DNA from: Bacteroidaceae bacterium | Lineage (GTDB): Bacteria; Bacteroidota; Bacteroidia; Bacteroidales; Bacteroidaceae | Direction of reading: 5' to 3' | Length of the DNA: 64,000 nucleotides | Assembly (NCBI GenBank): GCA_017458585.1 | Contig: JAFTAJ010000007.1 | Location: 39,719-103,718 of the forward strand | Shown: positions 27,501 to 34,530 of the stretch, in pieces | Layout of the letters: each line of letters begins with the position of its first letter | How positions within the stretch are numbered: the stretch's first letter is position 1 | The notes under the pieces: generated by a model | Databases searched by the model: none | What the model saw: the letters and a program-made list of their open reading frames with translations, nothing else | What the model was told of the DNA's origin: nothing | Position numbers and translations under genes: made by a program

Positions 27501-27706
27501 ACTCTACCCTCGGAGCGTCAGCAGTGGGCGGCATGCTCATCGGTATGATACTCCAGGTATTGGTAGTGCCCTGCCTGTTCGTCATCTTCCAGTGGTTGCA
27601 GGAGAAGATAAGCCCGATGCACTTCATTGGCCTCGTTGATGGCTCCGGCGACACCGAGCTTAAGCAATATACCAATCCCAAGAAAGTGAGAGAGCCCGAA
27701 AGTTAG
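24515..27706 (+). CDS. RND multidrug efflux pump, HAE1 family (AcrB/MexB type)
   Basis: A proton-driven inner-membrane pump of 1063 residues. It begins MKLDKFIERPVLSTVIS, with a first membrane helix, PVEQYPNIAPP, two large periplasmic loops, and membrane helix IV with LVLAIAIVVDDAIVVVE, where the Asp-Asp pair relays protons. The second half repeats the plan (LIGLLAKNAILIVQFA). Substrates are likely hydrophobic drugs or bile compounds, but the sequence does not show which. The gene lies between adaptor and channel genes in an unbroken operon. Confidence 0.95.
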   Translation: MKLDKFIERPVLSTVISILFVVLGVIGLTGMPVEQYPNIAPPTIMVWATYSGADAETVLNSVVAPLEESINGVEDMTYMTSSATNDGSASITIYFKQGIDADMAAVNVQNRVSQATNLLPAEVVQVGVTTRKRQTSQVLIYALTSTKGQYDEKFLTNYNAINIAPVLQRINGVGSVEGFGAKTYTMRIWLDPVKMKEHGLVPSDISGVLAAQNIEAAPGKLGESSDTQFEYILRYTGRLKTVEEFENMVVYSNPDGTNLFVKDVAKVELGAQTYTVNNLCNGKGCVTQMVTQMAGSNANEIVKNVKAELTRLSESFPPGMEIVYGQDVTEFLYASISEVVETLLIAFLLVILVVYVFLQDMRSTIIPVVAVPVSLIGAFFFLSLFGFSINLLTLSALVLAIAIVVDDAIVVVEAVHAKLDQGYKSARLAATDAMSEISGAIISITLVMAAVFVPVSFVGGTSGSFYREFGVTMAVSIIISAVNALTLSPALCAIFLKAHDPNKKMTMVDKFHAAFNTAYDKMLSKYRKMVEFFIKAKPVTILVVAASIVVMGVLMQTTPTGLVPDEDTGTVFCTISMAPGTGKDKTMDVANNVQKMLETNPAIQTTIQIIGYNFMAGQGSNQATFIIKLKDFEKRKDKSLSSAEVIKKIFAQTASLKDAQIMAFQPPMISGYGASNGLSFSMQDKTGGSVDKFFGITMQFLGALNQRPEIQYAMTSYNASYPQYMLEVDAAKCTKAGTTPRDVLTVLQGYFGGLYASNFNAYGKLYRVMVQGSPDTRMDENSLSSIYMRINGQMAPVSSFINMKKVYGPSNINRFNLFTAINVNAAPNSGYSTGDAMQVVKEVAAQTLPAGYGYEYSGLSRSESEASNNTTLIFVLCFLFIYLILSAQYESYILPLAVILSIPFGLSGAFLFTNIFGHSNDIYTQIALIMLIGLLAKNAILIVQFALERRQTGMAIKWSSVLGASARLRPILMTSLAMIVGLLPLMFASGVGANGNSTLGASAVGGMLIGMILQVLVVPCLFVIFQWLQEKISPMHFIGLVDGSGDTELKQYTNPKKVREPES

Positions 27707-27740
27707 TCCTCAATCCTCAATTCTCAATTCTCAATCCTCA
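27707..27740 (+). repeat. CCTCAAT/TCTCAAT tandem array before the efflux channel gene
   Basis: Five 7-nt units (CCTCAAT, TCTCAAT) fill the whole 34-bp gap and end exactly at the next ATG (27741). Confidence 0.85.
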
Positions 27741-29117
27741 ATGAAACACACCTTATATATAATAATAGTATTGTGTACTCTTCTGCAGAGTTGCGGACTA
27801 TATAATAAGTACAAGCGTCCGGACGTGAATACCGAGGGACTCTACCGCGACCTCAGCAACGACCTCGATACTCTCGTGGCCAAAGACACTACCACACTTG
27901 CCTCCACACCGTGGCGCGAAGTGTTTACCGACCCCAAGCTGCAGGTGCTTATCGACAGTGCGCTGGTCAACAATAGCGACCTCCTCACCGCAGCATTGTC
28001 GGTGAAGCAAGCCGAGACCATGCTCTCTGTTGCCAAGCTGGCATACGTGCCATCGTTCGTCTTTGCTCCCAGCGGCTCCCTCTCGTCGTGGGATAACAAC
28101 AAAGCGGTGCAGACCTACTCGCTGCCCATCCAGGCGTCGTGGACTGTCGACCTCTTCGGCAGCCTCACCAATGCCAAGCGTGCACAGCAGGCCGTGCTCA
28201 TACAGACTCGCGACTATCAGCGTGCCGTCAAGACCAGCATCATTGCTGGCGTAGCCAACTGCTACTACACCCTCCTCATGCTCGACAAGCAGCTCGAGAT
28301 AACACGCCAGACCGAGAGGCTCACCCTGGAGACTTGGGAGAAGATGCAGGACATGAAGCAGCTCTACGGCTACACCGAGGCCTCCGTCCTCTCCGCCAAG
28401 GCCAACTACCTTGCCGTGCAGGCCTCCATCCCTGAGATAGAGCGCCAGATACGCGAGGTGGAGAACTCCCTCAGCCTCCTGCTCGCACAGGCGCCGCAGC
28501 ATATCGACCGCTCCACCTTCGAGCAACAGTCGCTGCCTTCTAACCTCAGTACAGGAGTGGGCATACAGCTGCTGGCCAATCGCCCCGATGTGCACGCCAA
28601 AGAGATGGCGCTCGCCAGTTGCTTCTATAATGTCAACAAGGCTCGCGCAGCCTTCTATCCCAATATCACTATCACCGGCACTGCAGCATGGACTAATTCA
28701 GCAGGTGCTGGCGTGGTCAATCCCGGCAAGCTGTTGGCACAGGCCGTCGGCTCACTCGTCCAGCCTATCTTCCAGCACGGACAGCTCGTGGCAGGCCTCA
28801 AGGTAGCCAAGGCCGACGAGGAGAAAGCCTATATAGCATGGCAACAGTCCATACTCAATGCCGGCAGCGAGGTCAGCAATGCCCTCAAGCAATACGAGAC
28901 TTCCGCACGCCTCTCCGAGATAGAGGCAGAGCGTACCGCCACCCTCCAAGCCAATGTCGAGGCTGTCGAGTTGCTCATGACCAACGGCGCTACCTATCTC
29001 GAGGTTATCAGTGCACAGCAGGCTCTCCTGTCCAGCCAGCTCACCAAGGTGGCCGACGACTTCAACAAGATGCAGGCTGTCGTCAATCTCTACTACGCCC
29101 TCGGCGGTGGACAGTAA
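27741..29117 (+). CDS. Outer-membrane efflux channel lipoprotein (TolC/OprM, NodT family)
   Basis: An outer-membrane channel of 458 residues and the last part of the tripartite efflux system. The signal ends LLQSC (Cys18), so it is lipid-anchored like OprM. Two long alpha-helical outer-membrane-factor repeats are visible (residues about 75-270 and 290-450); typical signatures are PWREVFTDPKLQ, LLANRPDVHAKE and the final LLSSQLTKVADDFNKMQAVVNLYYALGGG. No regulator is adjacent. Confidence 0.93.
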   Translation: MKHTLYIIIVLCTLLQSCGLYNKYKRPDVNTEGLYRDLSNDLDTLVAKDTTTLASTPWREVFTDPKLQVLIDSALVNNSDLLTAALSVKQAETMLSVAKLAYVPSFVFAPSGSLSSWDNNKAVQTYSLPIQASWTVDLFGSLTNAKRAQQAVLIQTRDYQRAVKTSIIAGVANCYYTLLMLDKQLEITRQTERLTLETWEKMQDMKQLYGYTEASVLSAKANYLAVQASIPEIERQIREVENSLSLLLAQAPQHIDRSTFEQQSLPSNLSTGVGIQLLANRPDVHAKEMALASCFYNVNKARAAFYPNITITGTAAWTNSAGAGVVNPGKLLAQAVGSLVQPIFQHGQLVAGLKVAKADEEKAYIAWQQSILNAGSEVSNALKQYETSARLSEIEAERTATLQANVEAVELLMTNGATYLEVISAQQALLSSQLTKVADDFNKMQAVVNLYYALGGGQ

Positions 29118-29178
29118 CTCCCGACTCCCAACTCCTAACTCCCAACTCCTAACTCCCAACTCCTAACTCCTAACTCTA
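29118..29178 (+). repeat. ACTCCTA/ACTCCCA tandem array before lpxA
   Basis: Eight 7-nt units alternating ACTCCCA and ACTCCTA fill the 61-bp gap completely and stop at the lpxA ATG. This is the cleanest of the intercistronic arrays. Confidence 0.9.
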
Positions 29179-29949
29179 ATGATTTCCCCTCAAGCATACG
29201 TTGACCCTGCAGCCAAGATAGGCAGCAACGTCACAATATATCCTTTTGCCTACATTGAGGCAAACACCGTGATAGGCGACAACTGCGTCATCTATCCCTA
29301 TGTCAGCATCATGGCCGGCACCACTCTGGGCAACGACAATGCCGTGCATCAGGGTACCGTGCTCGGAGCTGTGCCTCAGGATTTCAGCTACACCGGCGAG
29401 TCAACCGAGCTGGTGATAGGCAACCACAACATCATTCGCGAGAATGTTGTCATCAACCGTGCCACGCATAGCGGCGACCGCACCATTATTGGCGACGGCA
29501 ACTGCATCATGGAGGGTGTGCACATCTCCCACGACGCACACATCTTCAACAACGCCGTCATAGGCTATGGCACCAAGATAGCTGGGCGTGTGGAGATACA
29601 CGACGATGCCATCCTCACCTCCAACGTGATCGCCAATCCCAGAGCACGCGTAGGACGCTGCGCCATGGTCAAGAGCGGATGCCGCTTCTCCAAGGATGTG
29701 CCACCATTCATCATCGCCACCCACAATCCCATTGAGTACGGCGGAGTCAACGCCACCATCCTCTCCAATGCCGGAGTGGCCGAGGACGTGCAGTTCCAGA
29801 TAGCCAACGCCTACCGACTGGTGTTCAATGGCAAGACATCCCTTGAGGACGGTATCCTGCAGGTGCGCTCCCAGGTCGAGGGCAGTGCTGAGATAGACTC
29901 CATCGTAGATTTTCTGCAGACCTCGCAGCTTGGTATTATCGGCAAATAA
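29179..29949 (+). CDS. lpxA: UDP-N-acetylglucosamine O-acyltransferase LpxA
   Basis: First step of lipid A synthesis: moves a 3-hydroxyacyl chain from acyl carrier protein to UDP-GlcNAc. The protein has 256 residues, mostly left-handed beta-helix built of hexapeptide repeats (I-G-x-N-V-x, I-G-D-N-x-x). The catalytic-histidine region reads REYVTINRAT-like RENVVINRATHSGD, followed by HISHDAHI and a C-terminal helical domain beginning NAYRLVF. It may be co-transcribed with the efflux operon or read from within the repeat gap; no -7 box is visible there. Confidence 0.94.
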   Translation: MISPQAYVDPAAKIGSNVTIYPFAYIEANTVIGDNCVIYPYVSIMAGTTLGNDNAVHQGTVLGAVPQDFSYTGESTELVIGNHNIIRENVVINRATHSGDRTIIGDGNCIMEGVHISHDAHIFNNAVIGYGTKIAGRVEIHDDAILTSNVIANPRARVGRCAMVKSGCRFSKDVPPFIIATHNPIEYGGVNATILSNAGVAEDVQFQIANAYRLVFNGKTSLEDGILQVRSQVEGSAEIDSIVDFLQTSQLGIIGK

Positions 29950-29989
29950 CTCTTAACTCCAAAAATAACATCATTTTTTTTGGAAAAAT

Positions 29990-30020
29990 TTTGGTGATTA
30001 AGAAAAAAGTATTACTTTTG
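29990..30020 (+). promoter_or_regulatory. Full -33/-7 promoter of the tRNA-Ser/tRNA-Glu genes
   Basis: TTTG at 29990-29993, a 19-bp spacer, then TACTTTTG at 30013-30020: an exact consensus match, 40 nt before tRNA-Ser. Confidence 0.88.
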
Positions 30021-30059
30021 CACCCGCATTTGCGCTCATGAGATAGTGAGATGCGGACT

Positions 30060-30149
30060 GGAAGTTTGGGTGAGTGGCTTAAACCAGCAGTTTGCTAAAC
30101 TGCCGTGCGGGTAACCGTACCAGGAGTTCGAATCTCCTAGCTTCCGCCA
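30060..30149 (+). tRNA. tRNA-Ser (anticodon GCT)
   Basis: The acceptor stem GGAAGTT pairs with AGCTTCC, with discriminator G and encoded CCA. The anticodon loop TT-GCT-AA reads AGC/AGU serine codons. A long variable arm, as in class II tRNAs, is seen between the anticodon stem and the T arm (GAGTTCGAATCTC). Confidence 0.96.
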
Positions 30150-30156
30150 ACATAAT

Positions 30157-30228
30157 GGCGCTTTCATCTAGTGGTTAGGATACCGGCCTCTCACGCCGGG
30201 TACACGGGTTCGAGTCCCGTAGGCGCTA
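30157..30228 (+). tRNA. tRNA-Glu (anticodon CTC)
   Basis: The anticodon stem CCGGC / GCCGG encloses CTCTCAC, giving anticodon CTC (GAG codons). The T arm is ACGGGTTCGAGTCCCGT. The acceptor GGCGCTT pairs with AGGCGCT if G1-U72 is allowed, discriminator A. CCA is not encoded. It lies 7 nt after tRNA-Ser and shares its promoter. Confidence 0.93.
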
Positions 30229-30325
30229 CTAAAAAAACTCGCTGCGCGAGTAGTTAACAGTGAATAGAGAATAGGTAACAGTTATCTTTTCTCTATTATC
30301 TTTTCTCTACGACGCAGCCGCTAAA

Positions 30326-30723
30326 GGGCCAGACTGGATTTGACAGCGAGGTCAAGAGGTGTGTAAGCATGCAGTGCGTTGGTAGCGGTCACTTAAAACG
30401 CAACTACTCAAAATTTATTTGGCGAAAATAATTACGCTCTCGCAGCTTAGTCTGAAGTACAGTAGGACTGCTTTATTCTGCGCCTAGGGTGCAGAACGAG
30501 ACGTCACTCGGTCGCTCTTTCTCCGAAGCGTATCGGCTCAGTGGCGCAGCAAATCGGGGATAGTTTGAGGCGGCCTCGCGCCTTGGGCGAAATCTTTTAG
30601 AGGATATGCCTCGCAGTTGGCCGTCAGGCTCCGGCCGCGGGACAGACAATCTCAGCCTGACTAAGCATGTAGAAATCACATGGCTTCCTTGTTTGGACGG
30701 GAGTTCGATTCTCCCCTGGTCCA
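30326..30723 (+). ncRNA. ssrA: Transfer-messenger RNA (tmRNA)
   Basis: Rescues ribosomes stalled on broken mRNA. The tRNA-like ends pair (GGGCCAG with CTGGTCC), the 5' side shows GGATTTGACAG and the T arm reads GGGAGTTCGATTCTCCC. The tag reading frame at 30421-30450 is GGC GAA AAT AAT TAC GCT CTC GCA GCT TAG, encoding (G)ENNYALAA, the Bacteroidales-type proteolysis tag. The pseudoknot-rich middle follows. CCA is not encoded (A then CCC). The long open frames across this region in other phases are accidental. Confidence 0.96.
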
Positions 30724-30733
30724 CCCCAAGGTT

Positions 30734-30764
30734 ATTCCACCATCTTAGGATGATGGATTTTTTT
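30734..30764 (+). terminator. Terminator of tmRNA
   Basis: A stem formed by ATTCCACCATC (30734-30744) and GATGATGGAT (30749-30758), with one mismatch, runs into a seven-T tract, 11 nt after the tmRNA end. Confidence 0.85.
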
Positions 30765-30800
30765 GTCTGTCGTTTTCTTTTTCGTTTGCGAAATAATTGG

Positions 30801-30808
30801 TAATTTCG
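30801..30808 (+). promoter_or_regulatory. -7 box TAATTTCG for the OPT transporter gene
   Basis: TAATTTCG 27 nt before the ATG at 30836, with TTTG 12 nt upstream (30785-30788). The box argues against the earlier in-frame start at 30797, which would lie upstream of it. Confidence 0.55.
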
Positions 30809-30835
30809 CTCGGTGAAAATATAAAGACTATTGTT

Positions 30836-32812
30836 ATGACACAAGACGAGAATAAGCAAAACGCGATGGCTTCTCTTCCTGAGAACGCGATGCGCCCCCT
30901 GAAGGAGGGCGAGGAGTATAAGCCGTTGATGAGTGCGTTGTCCGCTCCTAAGGAGGTGACGCGCTGGTCGGTGACCTGGGGCTTGCTGATGGCCGTGCTG
31001 TTCAGCGCCGCCGCAGCCTATCTGGGTCTTAAGGTGGGGCAGGTGTTTGAGGCTGCCATCCCCATCGCCATCATCGCCGTGGGCCTCTCCAGTGCCACCA
31101 AGCGTAAGGGGGCTCTGGGCGAGAATGTGATGATCCAGAGTATCGGTGCTTGCTCGGGCATGATAGTGGCGGGTGCCATCTTCACCTTGCCTGCCCTCTA
31201 TATCCTGCAGTCCAAGTATCCCGATATCGCGGTCAACTTCTTCGAGGTGTTCATGGCCTCGCTGCTGGGCGGCGTGCTGGGCATACTGCTGCTCATCCCG
31301 TTCCGCAAGTATTTTGTCAAGGACATGCACGGCAAGTATCCCTTCCCCGAGGCTACGGCCAGCACTCAGGTGCTTATCTCTGGCGAGAAGGACGGCCAGG
31401 GGGCCAAGCCGCTGCTCCTCGCCGGACTGGTGGGCGGTCTCTACGACTTCGCGGTGGCTACCTTCGGCTTGTGGAACGAGAACTTCACCTCGCGCTGCAT
31501 CGCGTGGGGCGACACACTGGCTGAGAAGGCCAAGCTGGTCTTTAAGATGAACACCGGTGCCGCCGTGCTCGGTATGGGCTACATCATCGGTCTGAAGTAC
31601 GCGTTCATCATCTGCGTGGGTTCTGTCACCGTGTGGTGGCTCATCGTCCCCGCTCTTGCGCTGATATGGCCCGACATGAATATCGGTGACGGCATCACCG
31701 CTGCGGCAGCCACTCCCGAGCAGTTGTTCAAGTACGCCAAGTCGATAGGTATCGGCGGTATAGCTATGGCCGGTATCATCGGTATCATCAAGAGCTGGCC
31801 TATCATCAAGGGCGCTGTAGGACTGGCTGGCCGCGAGCTGGGCGGTAAGCATAAGGCCGACGACACCAAGGTGGAGCGCACTCAGCGCGACCTGCCGATG
31901 AAGGTGGTGGCCATTGGTGCTATTGCCACGATAGTCGTTACCTTCCTCTTCTTCCAGTTTGGTGTGATGGACGGTGTATGGCTCTTTAGCATCACGGCGA
32001 TACTGATACTCACCATCATTGCCTTCCTCTTCACCACGGTGGCCGCCAACGCCATTGCCATTGTGGGCACCAACCCCGTCAGCGGCATGACGCTGATGAC
32101 TCTCATCGTCGCCTCCGTCGTCATGGTTGGCGTAGGCCTTAAGGGCACCGGCGGTATGGTGGCTGCCCTTATCATGGGCGGCGTGGTATGCACGGCGCTG
32201 AGCACGGCGGGTGCCTTCATCACCGACCTCAAAACGGGCTACTGGCTGGGCTCCACTCCGCAGAAGCAGGAGACATGGAAGTTCCTCGGCACACTGGTCA
32301 GCGCTGTCACCGTGGCTGGTGTGATAATGATTCTCAACAAGACCTACGGCTTCACCTCCGGTCAGCTGGCCGCCCCGCAGGCCAACGCTATGGCAGCGGT
32401 CATTGAGCCGCTGATGAGTGGCGAGGGTGCTCCCTGGCTACTCTACGGCGTCGGTGCGCTGATAGCTGTCGTGCTGACGCTGTTCAAGGTGCCTGCCCTG
32501 GCCTTCGCCCTGGGTATGTTCATACCCATAGAGCTCAACCTGCCGTTGCTCGTGGGTGGTGCCATCAGTTGGTTTGTCACCACTCGTTCCAAGGACGCTG
32601 AGGCCAATCGTCAGCGTGGTGAGAAGGGCACTCTCATTGCCAGCGGCTTCATTGCCGGCGGAGCCCTGATGGGTGTGGCCAGTGCCGCACTGCGCTTCGG
32701 TGGCATCCAGTTCGACTATGCCGCTTGGTGGCTCAATCCCCTTAGCGAACTCCTCGCCCTCGGCATGTTCTGCATGATCATCATTTATATGATTAAAGGA
32801 AGTAAGAAGTAA
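30836..32812 (+). CDS. OPT family oligopeptide transporter
   Basis: A proton-coupled inner-membrane peptide or metal-chelate transporter of 658 residues with about 15-16 hydrophobic segments. Family features: KPLMSALSAPKEVTRWSVTWG at the N-terminus, AAAAYLGLKVGQVFEA in the first helix, the YPFPEATAS motif, and NPVSGMT in the second half. The ATG at 30836 follows a -7 box. It is followed 302 bp later by an M20 peptidase gene, a plausible partner that would hydrolyse imported dipeptides (inference). Confidence 0.92.
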   Translation: MTQDENKQNAMASLPENAMRPLKEGEEYKPLMSALSAPKEVTRWSVTWGLLMAVLFSAAAAYLGLKVGQVFEAAIPIAIIAVGLSSATKRKGALGENVMIQSIGACSGMIVAGAIFTLPALYILQSKYPDIAVNFFEVFMASLLGGVLGILLLIPFRKYFVKDMHGKYPFPEATASTQVLISGEKDGQGAKPLLLAGLVGGLYDFAVATFGLWNENFTSRCIAWGDTLAEKAKLVFKMNTGAAVLGMGYIIGLKYAFIICVGSVTVWWLIVPALALIWPDMNIGDGITAAAATPEQLFKYAKSIGIGGIAMAGIIGIIKSWPIIKGAVGLAGRELGGKHKADDTKVERTQRDLPMKVVAIGAIATIVVTFLFFQFGVMDGVWLFSITAILILTIIAFLFTTVAANAIAIVGTNPVSGMTLMTLIVASVVMVGVGLKGTGGMVAALIMGGVVCTALSTAGAFITDLKTGYWLGSTPQKQETWKFLGTLVSAVTVAGVIMILNKTYGFTSGQLAAPQANAMAAVIEPLMSGEGAPWLLYGVGALIAVVLTLFKVPALAFALGMFIPIELNLPLLVGGAISWFVTTRSKDAEANRQRGEKGTLIASGFIAGGALMGVASAALRFGGIQFDYAAWWLNPLSELLALGMFCMIIIYMIKGSKK

Positions 32813-32815
32813 AAG

Positions 32816-32846
32816 ACCCCCTCTCATCCCCCTGAAGGGGGAAGAC
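32816..32846. repeat. GC-rich palindromic element (intergenic copy after the OPT gene)
   Basis: Palindrome TCCCCCTGAAGGGGGA (32827-32842) in the context GACCCCCTCTCA...GAAGACTT, as at 14685 and 55206. It adjoins the first, partial copy of the 123-bp hairpin element. Confidence 0.8.
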
Positions 32847-32870
32847 TTGTGAGAGTGACATGTGAGGGGG

Positions 32871-33049
32871 TGTGTAAAACCCCGAAGGGGTGTCAGATAA
32901 CAGGCAGGTGGTGCCGTGTGGATGGGGCGTGTAAAACCCCGAAGGGGTGTCAGATAACAGGCAGGTGGTGCAGTTTCCGAAGGAAACAAACCCCTGCAAT
33001 AGACGTTAGATCAGAATAACCCCGAAGGGGTGACAGAATAACCAAATAA
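32871..33049. repeat. Triloop-hairpin element, copy A (with partial tandem copy)
   Basis: Bases 32927-33049 match 36249-36371 at all but a few positions. Inside are three hairpins of the type CCCC-GAA-GGGG or GTTTCC-GAA-GGAAAC, and an unpaired conserved core, CCCCTGCAATAGACGTTAGA. A partial copy of the first third precedes it at about 32871-32914. With the palindrome at 32816 it fills the 302-bp gap between the OPT and M20 genes; no gene is seen in this gap. Confidence 0.85.
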
Positions 33050-33114
33050 ATAAATCGTAAATAAATCGTAAATAAGTCGAGCTGAAAGCTCCGTTAACTT
33101 CTAAAAAAGAACCT

Positions 33115-34467
33115 ATGGAAATAAAACAATATCTACAAGAAAACGAAGAGCGCTTCCTCACCGAGCTCTTCAGCCTCATCAGAATCCCGAGCATCAGCTC
33201 GCAGAGCGAGCATAAACCCGACATGGTGCGCTGCGCCGAGCGCTGGAAGGAGCTGCTCCTGGAGGCCGGAGCCGATAGGGCAGAGGTGATGCCCAGCGAC
33301 GGCAACCCCCTCGTCTATGCCGAGAAGCATGTCAGCGACACCGCCCAGACCATCCTCATCTACGGCCACTACGACGTCATGCCCGTCGAGCCGCTGGAGC
33401 TCTGGAAGAGCGACCCCTTCGAGCCCGAGGTGCGCGACGGACGTATATGGGCACGTGGTGCCGACGACGACAAGGGCCAGTCCTTCATACAGCTCAAGGC
33501 CTTCGAGTATGTCGTCAAGCAGGGACTGCTGCGCCACAATGTGAAGTTCATCCTCGAGGGCGAGGAGGAGATAGGCAGCCCCAGCCTCAACGCCTTCCTC
33601 ACCGAGCACAAGGCTTTGCTCCGTGCTGATATCATTCTCGTCAGCGACACCAGTATGCTGGGCGCCGACCTGCCGTCGCTGACCACAGGCCTTCGCGGAC
33701 TCGCCTACTGGGAGGTGGAGGTCACCGGCCCCAATCGCGACCTCCACTCCGGTCACTTCGGTGGCGCCGTCGCCAACCCCATCAATGTCTTGTGCAAGAT
33801 GATGAGCGACATGCAGGACTCCGACGGACGCATCACCATCCCGGGCTTCTACGACGATGTACTGCCCGTGCCACAGGCCGAGCGCGACATGATAGCCCAG
33901 ATACCCTTCGACGAGGAGAAGTACAAGGCCGCCATCGGTGTCAAGGCCCTCAAGGGCGAGACGGGTTACTCCACACTCGAGCGCAACAGCTGTCGCCCCA
34001 CCTTCGATATCTGCGGCATCTGGGGCGGTTACACTGGCGAGGGTGCCAAGACCGTGCTGCCCTCCAAGGCCTACGCCAAGGTCAGCTGCCGACTGGTGGC
34101 CAATCAGGACCACGCCAAGATATCACAACTCTTCATCGACCATGTCATGGCCACCGCCCCCGACTATGTGCAGGTCAAGATCACACCCATGCATGGTGGC
34201 GAGGGCTATGTCTGTCCCATCGACCTCCCAGCCTACAAGGCAGCGGAGCAAGGCTTCGCCAAGGCCTTCGGCAAGCAGCCCCTCGCCGTGCGACGCGGTG
34301 GCAGCATACCCATCATCAGCGACTTTGAGAAGATACTCGGCATCAAGACCGTCCTCATGGGCTTCGGCCTCGAGAGCAACGCCATCCACTCGCCCAACGA
34401 GAACATCCCCCTCGACATCCTCCGCAAGGGCATCGAGGCCGTCGTCGAGTTCCACCAGCAGTACTAA
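33115..34467 (+). CDS. M20 family metallodipeptidase
   Basis: A cytosolic di-zinc dipeptidase of 450 residues (CNDP/PepV-like group of M20). The zinc ligands are visible in order: YGHYDVMPVEP, ARGADDDKGQ, EGEEEIGSP, and a late His in NAIHSPNE. The dimerisation or lid domain begins near GLAYWEVEVTGPNRDLHSG. There is no signal peptide. It probably cleaves dipeptides brought in by the OPT transporter upstream, though the two are separated by repeats and may not be co-transcribed. Confidence 0.91.
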   Translation: MEIKQYLQENEERFLTELFSLIRIPSISSQSEHKPDMVRCAERWKELLLEAGADRAEVMPSDGNPLVYAEKHVSDTAQTILIYGHYDVMPVEPLELWKSDPFEPEVRDGRIWARGADDDKGQSFIQLKAFEYVVKQGLLRHNVKFILEGEEEIGSPSLNAFLTEHKALLRADIILVSDTSMLGADLPSLTTGLRGLAYWEVEVTGPNRDLHSGHFGGAVANPINVLCKMMSDMQDSDGRITIPGFYDDVLPVPQAERDMIAQIPFDEEKYKAAIGVKALKGETGYSTLERNSCRPTFDICGIWGGYTGEGAKTVLPSKAYAKVSCRLVANQDHAKISQLFIDHVMATAPDYVQVKITPMHGGEGYVCPIDLPAYKAAEQGFAKAFGKQPLAVRRGGSIPIISDFEKILGIKTVLMGFGLESNAIHSPNENIPLDILRKGIEAVVEFHQQY

Positions 34468-34530
34468 CTTCCTTTTACCTCCTTCTATCTCCCTTTATCT
34501 CCTTTTAACTCCTTTTATCTACTTAACAAA
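34468..34530 (+). repeat. CTCCTTTTATCT-type tandem array before dnaB
   Basis: Units of 9-10 nt (CTCCTTTTA, TCTCCCTTTA) repeat about six times and fill the 63-bp gap up to the dnaB ATG at 34531. Confidence 0.8.

Noticed and set aside
29118..29178. CRISPR-like array
   Set aside because: Units are 7-9 nt with no spacers and no cas genes in the window; these are simple tandem repeats.
30473..31852. 459-codon minus-strand frame across tmRNA and the OPT gene
   Set aside because: It crosses tmRNA and a clear transporter gene; composition is that of an antisense shadow.
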